64,000 bases of DNA from the NCBI GenBank assembly GCA_965250215.1, contig CBDFNN010000004.1:3720001-3784000 (forward strand), read 5' to 3'. This DNA comes from CBDFNN01 sp965250215. Lineage in GTDB: Bacteria > Bacteroidota > Rhodothermia > Rhodothermales > DATKEJ01. The notes below the pieces were generated by a model. It was not told the DNA's origin and made no database searches. It worked only from the letters and a program-made list of their open reading frames with translations. Below, piece after piece: positions 23,795 to 32,323 of the stretch; position 1 is the first letter of the stretch, and each line of letters begins with the position of its first letter. A program made the translations under genes and the position numbers.

Positions 23795-26245
23795 ATCCGT
23801 TTAGCAAAGGAAAGCATCAGGATTCTGGCATTCGCCGTCGTTCTTCTTCTGACGACTGAGGCTATCTATGCACAGGACATAGAATACCGACCCATTCCAG
23901 CTATCCATTGGTCCAGCTACCTAGGCTTGACGACCTACGCAGGTGAATTTGATGCAACGGCGACCGACCGGTCAGCTGTTGGTTTTGGTGTCAGCAATTC
24001 ACTCACGTATCAGATGTCTCAGAGCTTCGGCTTGGGCATAGGACATACCTTAGCTCTACACCCTAGAATTCCCGATCCAGCAACGCGCCATAATATTCAG
24101 GCCTTCTTTATGGTCCAACATTCCAGAAAAAGGGTGACTCCCTTTTTAAAAATAGGAATCAGCAACACTTTTGGAGGTGATCGTTTTGGCATAGGACCAC
24201 ATGTGGGATTTGGACTCAATATAATTTCTTCCGGGACTTTCTCTCTCTTTCAGGAGACTACTTTCAATCTAGTATTTCCTGGAACGGCTGTTGATGGCCT
24301 CGATCTTAGCGGTCCCTTCGATGCGCTTGGGACCATTGGTATTGGTCTTCGAATAACTGACATCGCCGGTTTCTTTGGAAGTCGAGATGTTGGATTGAAA
24401 GACATCTTCACTTCTGCTGAATCATCGGGATACGTTGTTAGGCCCGGCCAAAGGGTTTCCTTCTCAGCTGACTCAGAATCGAATAATATCCAATACCAAT
24501 GGGATTTTGGAGATGGTAATGCCAAAGACGGCCAAGAGGTCAATCACAATTATTCGAGCCCCGGCATTTTTGAAGTTAGCGTGCTTGCCCAGAATGCCGG
24601 CGTATCTGAACGGCGCACTCTCTTCCTAAATGTCCTTGAAGAGGCACCGGAGATCGCTCAAAACCAGAACCAAGAAAACCTGGAATACTCTGCGCCGGTT
24701 ATTACGGGCAATGGGAGTCTGAGGGCTGACATTAGTTCGGAGCTTGACAAGTATGAGGCAATGCAATTGATTGCCATTGCGCGACCTGAGAATGAACGTC
24801 GAGCAAGGAGACTGAGGGAGCAAACAAAGAAAGATCGAATGACAGAAATCGTAGCTGAACGCTTGGAAAGGGAGCGCCGATTGAGTGGACGACAAGCCCA
24901 GCGAGATCAAGAAAAACAAACTAGAATCGAGGAAGAAAAACTAGAACTCGCTCGAATTGAAAATGAGCTTCGCCTCAAGGAAGAGACAGAGAACCAAGAG
25001 AGAAAACGGATCGCTGATCTGGCACAACAAGAGGAGAATGAAGCACGAGAGGCGGAAAAAGCAAATCAAAAAGCTATAGCGGATAGCGAGAGACTTGAGG
25101 CTGAGAAACTCGCCAAAATAGAGTTAGATAAGGTAGAAAAAGACCTAATAGAAAGTGAGCGCCTTGCCAAAATCGAAGACAACAGACTCGCAACTGAAAA
25201 GGCCGAGGAAGACAAGATTAGGCAGGCAAGAATTGCTAAACTTGAGGCAGATATGCAGAAGCAATTGCGGGCGCTGGATGATCGGGAATTAACCGAGGAG
25301 GAAGCCGACCAAAAAGCTCAAGAACTGGCTGAAAAGCAACGCCTCGAAAATGAACGACTCGCCAAAATCGAAGCCGACAGACTCGCAATTAAAAAGGCCG
25401 AGGAAGACGAGATTAGGCAGGCAAGAATTGCTAAGCTTGAGGCAGATAGACAGAAACAACTTCGGGTGCTAGAAGACCGGAAATTGGCAGAGGAGGAAGC
25501 TGAACAGAGGGCTCAAAATCTAGCTGAAAAGCAACGCCTTGAAGATGTACGACTCGAAAGCGAGCGCCTTGCCAAAATAGAAGACGACAAGAAAGCCCAA
25601 GAAATAACAGAAAAGCAACGCCTCGAGGATGAACGACTCGAAAACGAACGCCTTGCCAAAATAGAATCCGAGAAAAAAGCCCGAGAAATAGCAGAAGAGC
25701 AGCGCCTCGAAGATGAACGACTCGAAAATGAGCGCTTCGCCAAAATCGAAGCCGACAAGAAAAAGGAAAACCTCGACTCCGTAGCACGTCAGCAGCGGGA
25801 GCAATATTTGAAAGCAAAAGCTGAAGCTGATCGGCTTGAAAGAGAAAAGCAACGAGAACTTGATAGAATAGAGCAGGAAAGAAGCGATCAAGAAGAAGCC
25901 GAACGCATCAAAGCCGATCGAACTGAGAAAGAGCGACTCGATGAACTAGCTAGGACTCTTCCGACTCCAGATGAGGGCAGATACACGTGGGTTGTTAAAA
26001 CCTTCGATAATATTGAAGAGGCGCAAAGCTTTGCTTCAAACCTTGGTGAAATGGGATTCCTACTTACAATTGAACCCAGCGACAGTATGTATCGCCTTTA
26101 CAAACTCCACACCAGGGACGACAGTGGTCAAACCGTCTACGGTGTGGCTTGGGGATCCTTCGCAGATAGAGACGCAGGTTTAAGTGGTGCGGATAACCTA
26201 CCCGCCGAGTTTGAACGCCCTTGGATGATCCAAGTCAAAAGATAG
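23795..26245 (+). CDS. Modular envelope protein: N-terminal barrel-like domain, PKD domain, long coiled coil, SPOR-like C-terminus
   Basis: About 816 residues, not a named family. Order: signal peptide, a ~150-residue beta-rich region resembling a small outer-membrane barrel (SLTYQMSQSFGLGIGHTLAL, PFLKIGISNTFGGD), and a PKD domain (IQYQWDFGDGNAKDGQ, VNHNYSSPGIFEVSV). A very charged coiled coil of ~370 residues with internal repeats follows, then a ~85-residue C-terminal SPOR-like domain (YTWVVKTFDNIEEAQSFASNL, WMIQVKR). It probably links outer membrane and peptidoglycan. The first ordinary start, TTG 23927, falls inside the mature protein. The signal peptide (RLAKESIRILAFAVVLLLTT, then EAIYAQ) is encoded upstream with only an ATC at 23795 as candidate start. 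Confidence 0.8.
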   Translation: MRLAKESIRILAFAVVLLLTTEAIYAQDIEYRPIPAIHWSSYLGLTTYAGEFDATATDRSAVGFGVSNSLTYQMSQSFGLGIGHTLALHPRIPDPATRHNIQAFFMVQHSRKRVTPFLKIGISNTFGGDRFGIGPHVGFGLNIISSGTFSLFQETTFNLVFPGTAVDGLDLSGPFDALGTIGIGLRITDIAGFFGSRDVGLKDIFTSAESSGYVVRPGQRVSFSADSESNNIQYQWDFGDGNAKDGQEVNHNYSSPGIFEVSVLAQNAGVSERRTLFLNVLEEAPEIAQNQNQENLEYSAPVITGNGSLRADISSELDKYEAMQLIAIARPENERRARRLREQTKKDRMTEIVAERLERERRLSGRQAQRDQEKQTRIEEEKLELARIENELRLKEETENQERKRIADLAQQEENEAREAEKANQKAIADSERLEAEKLAKIELDKVEKDLIESERLAKIEDNRLATEKAEEDKIRQARIAKLEADMQKQLRALDDRELTEEEADQKAQELAEKQRLENERLAKIEADRLAIKKAEEDEIRQARIAKLEADRQKQLRVLEDRKLAEEEAEQRAQNLAEKQRLEDVRLESERLAKIEDDKKAQEITEKQRLEDERLENERLAKIESEKKAREIAEEQRLEDERLENERFAKIEADKKKENLDSVARQQREQYLKAKAEADRLEREKQRELDRIEQERSDQEEAERIKADRTEKERLDELARTLPTPDEGRYTWVVKTFDNIEEAQSFASNLGEMGFLLTIEPSDSMYRLYKLHTRDDSGQTVYGVAWGSFADRDAGLSGADNLPAEFERPWMIQVKR
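25163..25800 (+). repeat. Intragenic coiled-coil repeats (two 195-base units, then 84-base units)
   Basis: The codons for LAKIE recur at 25163, 25358, 25568, 25652 and, as FAKIE, at 25736. Spacings are 195, 210, 84 and 84 bases. 84 bases encode 28 residues, exactly four heptads. The 195-base units are similar at DNA level, including a shared run encoding RQARIAKLEAD, so the coiled coil grew by recent in-frame duplication. Confidence 0.85.
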
Positions 26246-26363
26246 ACCTCGGAGTTCTATTGCATCATCGAAGAAACACAAGTCTTAGCAACGCTCGCGA
26301 TATATGGGAGTGCCGCTCACTCAGCTCTTTCAAAAATGTAGCACCATCAACGAGAAACTCGAT

Positions 26364-28175
26364 TTAATCCTCCTCCTCGATATCCAATTGGATATGCAGG
26401 TCCTTAAGCTGATGATCATCGACGACATCTGGAGAGTTGACCATTAGCTCCGTGGCACTCTGAGTCTTTGGAAAAGCGATCACCTCACGAAGTGAAGTGG
26501 CACCTGTAAGGAGCATAACTATACGATCAACTCCAAGAGCTATTCCACCATGTGGAGGTGCTCCATATCTAAAAGCATTTAATAGGAAACCGAATCTTCT
26601 CTCGGCCTCCTCTTTATCTATTCCTAACAAAGTGAAAATCTTGCTCTGCAAATCCATGCTGTGAATACGAATTGACCCACCGCCAATTTCGCTCCCGTTT
26701 AGCACAAGGTCGTAAGCCCGAGCTTTCGCTTTAGATGGATCGGAGTCTAGAAGATGCTCGTCTTCGGGTAAGGGGCTAGTGAATGGGTGATGCATAGCGT
26801 GATATCGGCCATTGTCTTCGTCCCATTCGAGCATCGGAAATTCTGTCACCCACAAAAACTCATCTGGCCCACTCGGATCAGGACTAACAAGACCAAGTTC
26901 GTTGGCCATATGAAGTCGCAATCGTCCCATTTGGTCGTAGACTTTTTCGCCCTTTCCAGCTAGGATTAGAATTAAATCACCATTTCCAGCTCCAGTCTTT
27001 TCAATCGTCTCTTGAACGAATGATTCTGGAAGCACTTCGGCCTTAACTGAGCAGTTGACCTCTCCCTGATTACTGATTTTGATATAAATCAAGCCGCCAG
27101 CACCAATTCTCTTTCGGACTACATCCTTATCCAATCTGTCCATCGCACCTCTCCCCCTTTCTCCTTCTCCGGGGACAACAACTCCAAGAACCGACCCTCC
27201 ATTGTTCACCATGTCGGCAAAGACTCGGAATGGGCAGTCGGCAAATACATCCGTGATTGTATTTATCTCTAAGCCAAATCGTAGGTCTGGTTTGTCGGAA
27301 CCGTATTTACTAATCGCATCGTGATAACTCATCCGACGGAAAGGAAGACTTAACTCTTTCCCTTTTAGCTCCATCCAGACTTTTGACATCAAGCTTTCGA
27401 TGTTTTCAAATATCAAATCCTGAGTGGCAAATGAAATCTCGACGTCAACCTGTGTAAACTCCGGCTGCCGATCTGCTCTGAGGTCCTCGTCCCTAAAACA
27501 CTTTACAATCTGGAAATAGCGATCCATCCCAGACACCATCAAGATCTGCTTATAAGTTTGCGGCGATTGAGGCAAAGCATAAAATTCTCCAGGATGAACT
27601 CGGCTTGGTACTAGATAATCTCTAGCGCCTTCAGGCGTGCTCTTCATAAGAACAGGTGTCTCAACCTCGACGAAATCATGCTCACTAAAGTGCTTTCGTA
27701 CGATCTGGTAAAACTTATGCCGCTTTATCATATTCCCAGCAAGGTGAGGTCTTCGAAGATCCAAATAGCGATATTTCAACCGAAGCTCCTCATTAACCTT
27801 CGCATGCTTCTTTTCGTGCGAAGAAACTTGGAAAGGAAGGGCCTCGCTTGCATTGAGAATCTCAAGTTCTGTTGCCCGTACTTCCACCGAACCCGTGGGA
27901 AGTTTTTTATTAACAGTCTCAGCGGATCGATTGTCTACCACACCTTCAACCGAAATCACAAACTCATTTCTCAATCGATCGGCTAAAGAGTGAGCTGCCT
28001 CATTATCTTGTGGAGTGAATACGACTTGCGTCAAACCGTAGCGATCTCTCAAATCGATGAATACAAGCCCTCCCAAATCGCGTCGAGTGTCTACCCAACC
28101 CTTCAGAATGACCTTCTGGCCGATCTGCTCTTCCCTTAAATCTCCGCAAGTGTGCGTTCTAAAACCGTGACTCAT
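26364..28175 (-). CDS. aspS: Aspartyl-tRNA synthetase
   Basis: 603-residue class II synthetase that charges tRNA-Asp. N-terminal OB-fold anticodon-binding domain (GQKVILKGWVDTRRDLGGLVFIDLRDRYG). Motif 2 region FRDEDLRADRQPEFTQVDVE. A bacterial GAD insertion domain follows (about residues 290-420). Motif 3 is GGIALGVDRIVMLLTGA. The length and GAD domain are those of the bacterial type. Transcribed alone, convergent with the barrel-PKD gene and divergent from the DUF1761 gene. Confidence 0.97.
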   Translation of the reverse strand: MSHGFRTHTCGDLREEQIGQKVILKGWVDTRRDLGGLVFIDLRDRYGLTQVVFTPQDNEAAHSLADRLRNEFVISVEGVVDNRSAETVNKKLPTGSVEVRATELEILNASEALPFQVSSHEKKHAKVNEELRLKYRYLDLRRPHLAGNMIKRHKFYQIVRKHFSEHDFVEVETPVLMKSTPEGARDYLVPSRVHPGEFYALPQSPQTYKQILMVSGMDRYFQIVKCFRDEDLRADRQPEFTQVDVEISFATQDLIFENIESLMSKVWMELKGKELSLPFRRMSYHDAISKYGSDKPDLRFGLEINTITDVFADCPFRVFADMVNNGGSVLGVVVPGEGERGRGAMDRLDKDVVRKRIGAGGLIYIKISNQGEVNCSVKAEVLPESFVQETIEKTGAGNGDLILILAGKGEKVYDQMGRLRLHMANELGLVSPDPSGPDEFLWVTEFPMLEWDEDNGRYHAMHHPFTSPLPEDEHLLDSDPSKAKARAYDLVLNGSEIGGGSIRIHSMDLQSKIFTLLGIDKEEAERRFGFLLNAFRYGAPPHGGIALGVDRIVMLLTGATSLREVIAFPKTQSATELMVNSPDVVDDHQLKDLHIQLDIEEED

Positions 28176-28384
28176 TTTCCTAACTGTTGTGCTCCTTTGA
28201 CCTTACTAATACTGGTCGAAATGGCGAACCAAGCAGAATGTGCAAGGAGATAAAAGGTTTCTCTCGGCCATGTTCATTAGTGATCGACCCAGCTTAAATC
28301 AGTATCGCAAAACTGACTTTTTGACCTTCTTCCTTTTTAAAAGTAGATTTTGACTGTTCGTCCTTTTAACAAACCCAAGAAATC

Positions 28385-28771
28385 ATGGAAGAAATTACCG
28401 CGAATGTAAGTTGGATAGCTGTTGTTGTCGGAGCAATTGTCTCGTTCCTTGTAGGCTGGCTCTGGTATTCTCCGAAGCTATTCGGCACAAAGTGGGCCGC
28501 CGGAGTAAATGTTGATTTGGGCTCAGCTGATGAAATGCCTATCGGAGCAATGGCCACCAATATGCTTGGGCTCCTCTTGATGAGCTGGTTTGTTGGAGTG
28601 ACCGCGGCCAACGAGGCCTTGCTTACGGTGATCCTTGCCACTCTAGCCTTCACTTGTCTTGCTTGGTCAAATGGATCATTTTCAAAGCACTCAAACTATG
28701 CTAACGCGGTTAGCGCAGGTTATTGGATTGTTGCTCTTGTCATTATGATCGTTTTCCAGGGAATTTTCTAA
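28385..28771 (+). CDS. DUF1761 family small membrane protein
   Basis: 128 residues with four membrane helices (about 9-27, 55-75, 78-95, 105-126). The DUF1761 hallmarks are VGWLWYSPKLFGTKW near residue 23-37 and the repeated hydrophobic helices. The function is unknown; the family is widespread in Bacteroidota. Followed by a good hairpin terminator at 28794. The upstream 209 bases (28176-28384), shared with divergent aspS, show no recognisable operator. Confidence 0.8.
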   Translation: MEEITANVSWIAVVVGAIVSFLVGWLWYSPKLFGTKWAAGVNVDLGSADEMPIGAMATNMLGLLLMSWFVGVTAANEALLTVILATLAFTCLAWSNGSFSKHSNYANAVSAGYWIVALVIMIVFQGIF

Positions 28772-28793
28772 TTAATTCTGGAGGATCTTTAGC

Positions 28794-28832
28794 GCGGCAC
28801 CCCGTCCGTCGGGAGTGCCGCTCGTTTAATTG
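28794..28832 (+). terminator. Intrinsic terminator after the DUF1761 gene
   Basis: GCGGCAC at 28794-28800 pairs with GTGCCGC at 28815-28821. An inner CCC/GGG extends the stem, and TCGTTTAATT follows. The right arm GGGAGTGCCGCTC also occurs at 26306-26318. Confidence 0.7.
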
Positions 28833-28857
28833 AGGCTTTATTGTCTATATTCCTGCT

Positions 28858-29256
28858 ATGGCTAAGGCATCACTCTACATAGCGAGTTTCATATTCATCC
28901 TATGCTTCGGCCTCAATCAGCTGGCTGCTCAAACAATCGGTCAAGGCACATCAATTGTGGATATAGAGACTCTAAACGAAGCTATTCCGAGTAAATTCCA
29001 GCTCTCAGCTCCGTATCCAAATCCATTCAATCCTTCTACAAACATTCGATTCGCGACTCGCGAGAAGCAAGATGTAATTTTCACCCTGCACGATATGCTG
29101 GGTCGAAAAATGAAAGATCTTTATGACGGCCCTATTGAAGGCAATACGATTTACACCATCAAGATCACCGCTACTGATCTGAAAAGTGGCGTCTATCTGG
29201 TCAAACTCGAAGGGCATGATTTTTCTACCAGTAGGACGGTAGCACTAATTAAATAG
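28858..29256 (+). CDS. Short secreted protein consisting almost only of a type IX secretion sorting domain
   Basis: 132 residues. The signal peptide (ASLYIASFIFILCFGLNQLAAQ) is followed by only ~25 residues of linker. Then comes a complete C-terminal T9SS type A sorting domain: FQLSAPYPNPFNPSTNIRF, FTLHDMLGRKMKDLYDG, LKSGVYLVKLEG. Such domains normally end large secreted enzymes or adhesins and direct them through the type IX system to the cell surface. Here there is no cargo domain. It could be the tail of a decayed gene that kept a signal peptide, or a real minimal substrate. 10 bases upstream of meaB. Confidence 0.8.
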   Translation: MAKASLYIASFIFILCFGLNQLAAQTIGQGTSIVDIETLNEAIPSKFQLSAPYPNPFNPSTNIRFATREKQDVIFTLHDMLGRKMKDLYDGPIEGNTIYTIKITATDLKSGVYLVKLEGHDFSTSRTVALIK

Positions 29257-29266
29257 TCGATAAGGG

Positions 29267-30169
29267 TTGAGGAACTCAGATCGAACTATCGCCAGAAATC
29301 TAACCTTGATTGAAAATCGACATCAAGGCTTCAAAGAACTCATAGATTCAATTTATCCCAAAGTAGGAAAGGCTTGGCGACTTGGTATTACGGGCCCACC
29401 GGGCGCGGGAAAGTCTAGTCTCATTAATCGACTTATTGATCTATTCCGGCGGGCGGAACAGAGAGTGGCTGTTCTCGCGATAGACCCCTCAAGCCCTTTT
29501 AAAGGGGGTGCATTTCTTGGAGATCGAATTCGAATGGATCAGTGGGCTGAGAATACAGAGGTTTTTATCCGATCCTGTGCATCTCGAGGTTCAGACGGTG
29601 GACTATCCGCCCAAGCCAGTCTAATGAGCGACTATCTTGACTCAGAAGGCTTTGATGTAGTGATCACGGAGACTCTTGGAGTAGGGCAAGCGGAAATAGA
29701 TGTTAGCCGAAGCGCAGACACTGTTTTGGTCGTTTTGACTCCTCAGTCGGGTGACGGCATTCAGGCTTTGAAAACCGGTCTCATGGAAATCGCCCATATT
29801 TTTGCGGTCAACAAGTCTGACCAAGAAGGAGCTGAAGAACTTGTTCACTCCCTGAGAACTGCCATCGACCTTAGATCCCCTGAAGCGGAAAAGCCGATCG
29901 TAATAAAGGTCAGCGCAACTTCTCAAGAGCTACCCGATCAACTTTTTCTTGAATTGACCACTCATCGAGACAGAATCCAGCAGACAGGTCAATGGAAAGA
30001 TAAAAGAAGTGCCCGCCGATCGTCTCTAATTCAATTAATCGTCCGAGAGGAGCTCGAAAGACGCTTTTGGCATGAGTCAAAAATTAGTGACCTCGACCAA
30101 TTGCTTGAAAGTAATGAGACCCAGGAGCAAGGCCCCTTCGCTCTGGCATCGAAAATACTAGGAAATTAG
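29267..30169 (+). CDS. meaB: Methylmalonyl-CoA mutase-associated GTPase MeaB (ArgK/MeaB family)
   Basis: 300-residue G3E-type P-loop GTPase that protects and loads adenosylcobalamin onto methylmalonyl-CoA mutase. Walker A GPPGAGKS at 43-50; DPSSPFKGGAFLGDRIRM; ETLGVGQAEIDV (switch region); base-recognition NKSD. Starts at TTG 29267, which is needed to keep the family N-terminus (IARNLTLIENRHQGF). The mutase genes themselves are not in this window. The pathway link is propionyl-CoA use, which would fit odd-chain products of the beta-oxidation operon at 50196-58336. Confidence 0.93.
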   Translation: MRNSDRTIARNLTLIENRHQGFKELIDSIYPKVGKAWRLGITGPPGAGKSSLINRLIDLFRRAEQRVAVLAIDPSSPFKGGAFLGDRIRMDQWAENTEVFIRSCASRGSDGGLSAQASLMSDYLDSEGFDVVITETLGVGQAEIDVSRSADTVLVVLTPQSGDGIQALKTGLMEIAHIFAVNKSDQEGAEELVHSLRTAIDLRSPEAEKPIVIKVSATSQELPDQLFLELTTHRDRIQQTGQWKDKRSARRSSLIQLIVREELERRFWHESKISDLDQLLESNETQEQGPFALASKILGN

Positions 30170-30239
30170 CGAGGTTAGGGCCGGGGATCTCAATACCTTT
30201 TCTGCACAGAACCCTTAGTAAATTTCATCCTGACAGATC

Positions 30240-30267
30240 ACCCAGAACCCAATACCCACAACCCTCT
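30240..30267. repeat. Heptamer tandem array, ACCCANA type, 4 units
   Basis: ACCCAGA, ACCCAAT, ACCCACA, ACCCTCT without gaps, in the 168-base space between meaB and the POT transporter gene, about 70 bases before the latter. Confidence 0.6.
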
Positions 30268-30337
30268 TATTCCTTATACTGACGAAGGTCCTTCCAAACA
30301 GGCCCTATGCGATATATTGACCACTTGAAATTATAAT

Positions 30338-31840
30338 ATGGATACATCCTCGAATTCTAATGCTGTAACCGGCGGTGCCTCTTGGTTTGGGCAACCTCGC
30401 GGCTTGATGACTCTCTTCTTCACCGAGATGTGGGAGCGCTTTTCCTACTACGGAATGCGGGGGATACTTATTCTATTTATGACCGCTGCCACCATCGGTG
30501 AGAATCCGGGTATGGGCTTGGACGTCTCGACTGCCGCTGCCATATACGGAATGTATACGGCACTTGTATATGTCCTTACGCTCGTTGGTGGTTGGGTTGC
30601 TGACAACCTTTGGGGCCAACGCAAATCGGTGTTCATCGGTGGAATAATAATCGCGGCGGGTCACTTCACCATGGCCGTAGGCAGTACGGCTACTTTCTTT
30701 GCTGGTCTCGGGCTAATCATCTTAGGAACCGGCCTCCTAAAGCCTAACGTAAGCACCATGGTTGGCGACCTCTATCCTGAAGGTGGCGCCAGACGAGATT
30801 CCGGATTTTCGATCTTCTACATGGGTATCAATCTTGGTGCCTTTCTAGGCCCGATCCTTTGTGGTCTATTTGGCGAGAATTACAATTGGCATCTGGGCTT
30901 TTCTCTAGCTGGCTTCGGAATGGTTCTAGGACTGGTTCAGTACAAGCTTTCTGGACATCACCTAGATGGAATTGGTCAACTACGAGAAGAAGTTGACAGA
31001 TCAACACTCGCAGCTAATACTCGGAAGTTTTATTCCATATTTGCCGGTGTGCTGATCGCTATTGCAGTCCTCTCCTATTTTCTGATTGCGGTGCAAGGAA
31101 CCGACTTGACCACTTTTGCTCAGTGGCTTGGCTATTTGGTTCTCATTATGGTCGCTCTATTCTTCGCCTATCTATTAATCGGTAACCGTCACACAGGGGA
31201 CGAGAAAAAGAAGTTGATCGTGATTTTCTGGCTCTTTTTACTCATCTCTATTTTCTGGTCAGGCTTTGAGCAAGCTGGATCCTCGCTGAATCTTTTTGCT
31301 CAGGATTTGACAGACCGAATGTTAGGGGGATGGGAAATGCCAGCTAGTTGGTTGCAATCTGTAAATGCATTGTTCATCATCATATTTGCTCCAATATTTG
31401 GGGTACTCTGGGTCTGGCTTGCAAAAAGAAACAGCAATCCGTCTACGCCAGTAAAATTTGCACTTGGACTATTGCTACTTGCTGCTGGATTCTTTGTGAT
31501 ATCATGGGGAGCCGCTAATGCAAGTATTGAAAATAAGGTCGGGATGAGCTGGCTCATTGTCATGTACTTTCTTCACACAGCTGGAGAACTCTGCATCTCC
31601 CCTGTTGGATTATCCTCCATCACAAAGTTAGCACCGAAAAGTCGACTTGGACAAATGATGGGAATCTGGTTCGTGGGAGCTGCGCTCGGAAATTTAGTGG
31701 CGGGATTAGTTGCTGGTAGATTGGAAGGTCAAGCTGCAACAGACCTGTTCAGTCAGGTTGCAATGATCGTCGGCGGTGTTGGAATTGTCGCTCTGCTTGC
31801 TAGCCCCTATGTGAAGAAACTAATGGGCGACGTAAAGTAG
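30338..31840 (+). CDS. POT family proton-coupled di/tripeptide transporter
   Basis: 500 residues with about 14 hydrophobic helices. The POT signature ExxERFxYYG is seen as EMWERFSYYG at residues 30-39. The second PTR2 signature region, FSIFYMGINLGAFLGPILCG, lies near residue 165. It imports small peptides with protons across the inner membrane. Its stop codon directly abuts the dut ATG (TAGATG), so the two genes are cotranscribed. The POT family assignment is firm; the exact substrate is not. Confidence 0.93.
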   Translation: MDTSSNSNAVTGGASWFGQPRGLMTLFFTEMWERFSYYGMRGILILFMTAATIGENPGMGLDVSTAAAIYGMYTALVYVLTLVGGWVADNLWGQRKSVFIGGIIIAAGHFTMAVGSTATFFAGLGLIILGTGLLKPNVSTMVGDLYPEGGARRDSGFSIFYMGINLGAFLGPILCGLFGENYNWHLGFSLAGFGMVLGLVQYKLSGHHLDGIGQLREEVDRSTLAANTRKFYSIFAGVLIAIAVLSYFLIAVQGTDLTTFAQWLGYLVLIMVALFFAYLLIGNRHTGDEKKKLIVIFWLFLLISIFWSGFEQAGSSLNLFAQDLTDRMLGGWEMPASWLQSVNALFIIIFAPIFGVLWVWLAKRNSNPSTPVKFALGLLLLAAGFFVISWGAANASIENKVGMSWLIVMYFLHTAGELCISPVGLSSITKLAPKSRLGQMMGIWFVGAALGNLVAGLVAGRLEGQAATDLFSQVAMIVGGVGIVALLASPYVKKLMGDVK

Positions 31841-32299
31841 ATGGCGGAAAAACTAAGAGTCGCGATTGAGAAACTGCCGCATGCGGAGGGAATCGACATT
31901 CCGTTCTACTCTACGGTTCAAAGTGCCGGAATGGATCTGCGGGCCGCCTTTCCAGAGGACGAACCAATCCTTTTGGAGCCCGGCGAACACAAACTCGTTC
32001 CGACGGGATTGAAGATCGCATTGCCTCCAGGCACAGAAGCTCAGATTCGGCCAAGAAGCGGTCTAGCATTCAAGCATGGAATCACGGTGCTCAACTCCCC
32101 TGGGACAATCGATGCCGATTACCGTGGAGAAATTGGCATCCTATTGATCAATCATGGAAAGCAAGCCTTCGAGATACAGCGAGGCGAGAGGGTCGCCCAG
32201 ATGATCGTCGCTAAACATGAAAGTGTAGAATGGGAGCCTGTCGAAGATCTCGATGCAACAGACCGCGGTGCAGGTGGTTTTGGCTCTACAGGAGTTTAA
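31841..32299 (+). CDS. dut: Deoxyuridine 5'-triphosphate nucleotidohydrolase
   Basis: 152-residue trimeric dUTPase that hydrolyses dUTP to dUMP and PPi, keeping uracil out of DNA. All five motifs are visible: SAGMDLRA (28-35), RPRSGLA (69-75), GTIDADYRGEIGI, RGERVAQMIV, and the C-terminal RGAGGFGSTG. Start codon immediately follows the POT stop. Confidence 0.97.
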   Translation: MAEKLRVAIEKLPHAEGIDIPFYSTVQSAGMDLRAAFPEDEPILLEPGEHKLVPTGLKIALPPGTEAQIRPRSGLAFKHGITVLNSPGTIDADYRGEIGILLINHGKQAFEIQRGERVAQMIVAKHESVEWEPVEDLDATDRGAGGFGSTGV

Positions 32300-32323
32300 A
32301 ATGAGGCCGAGATCGGCTTAATA

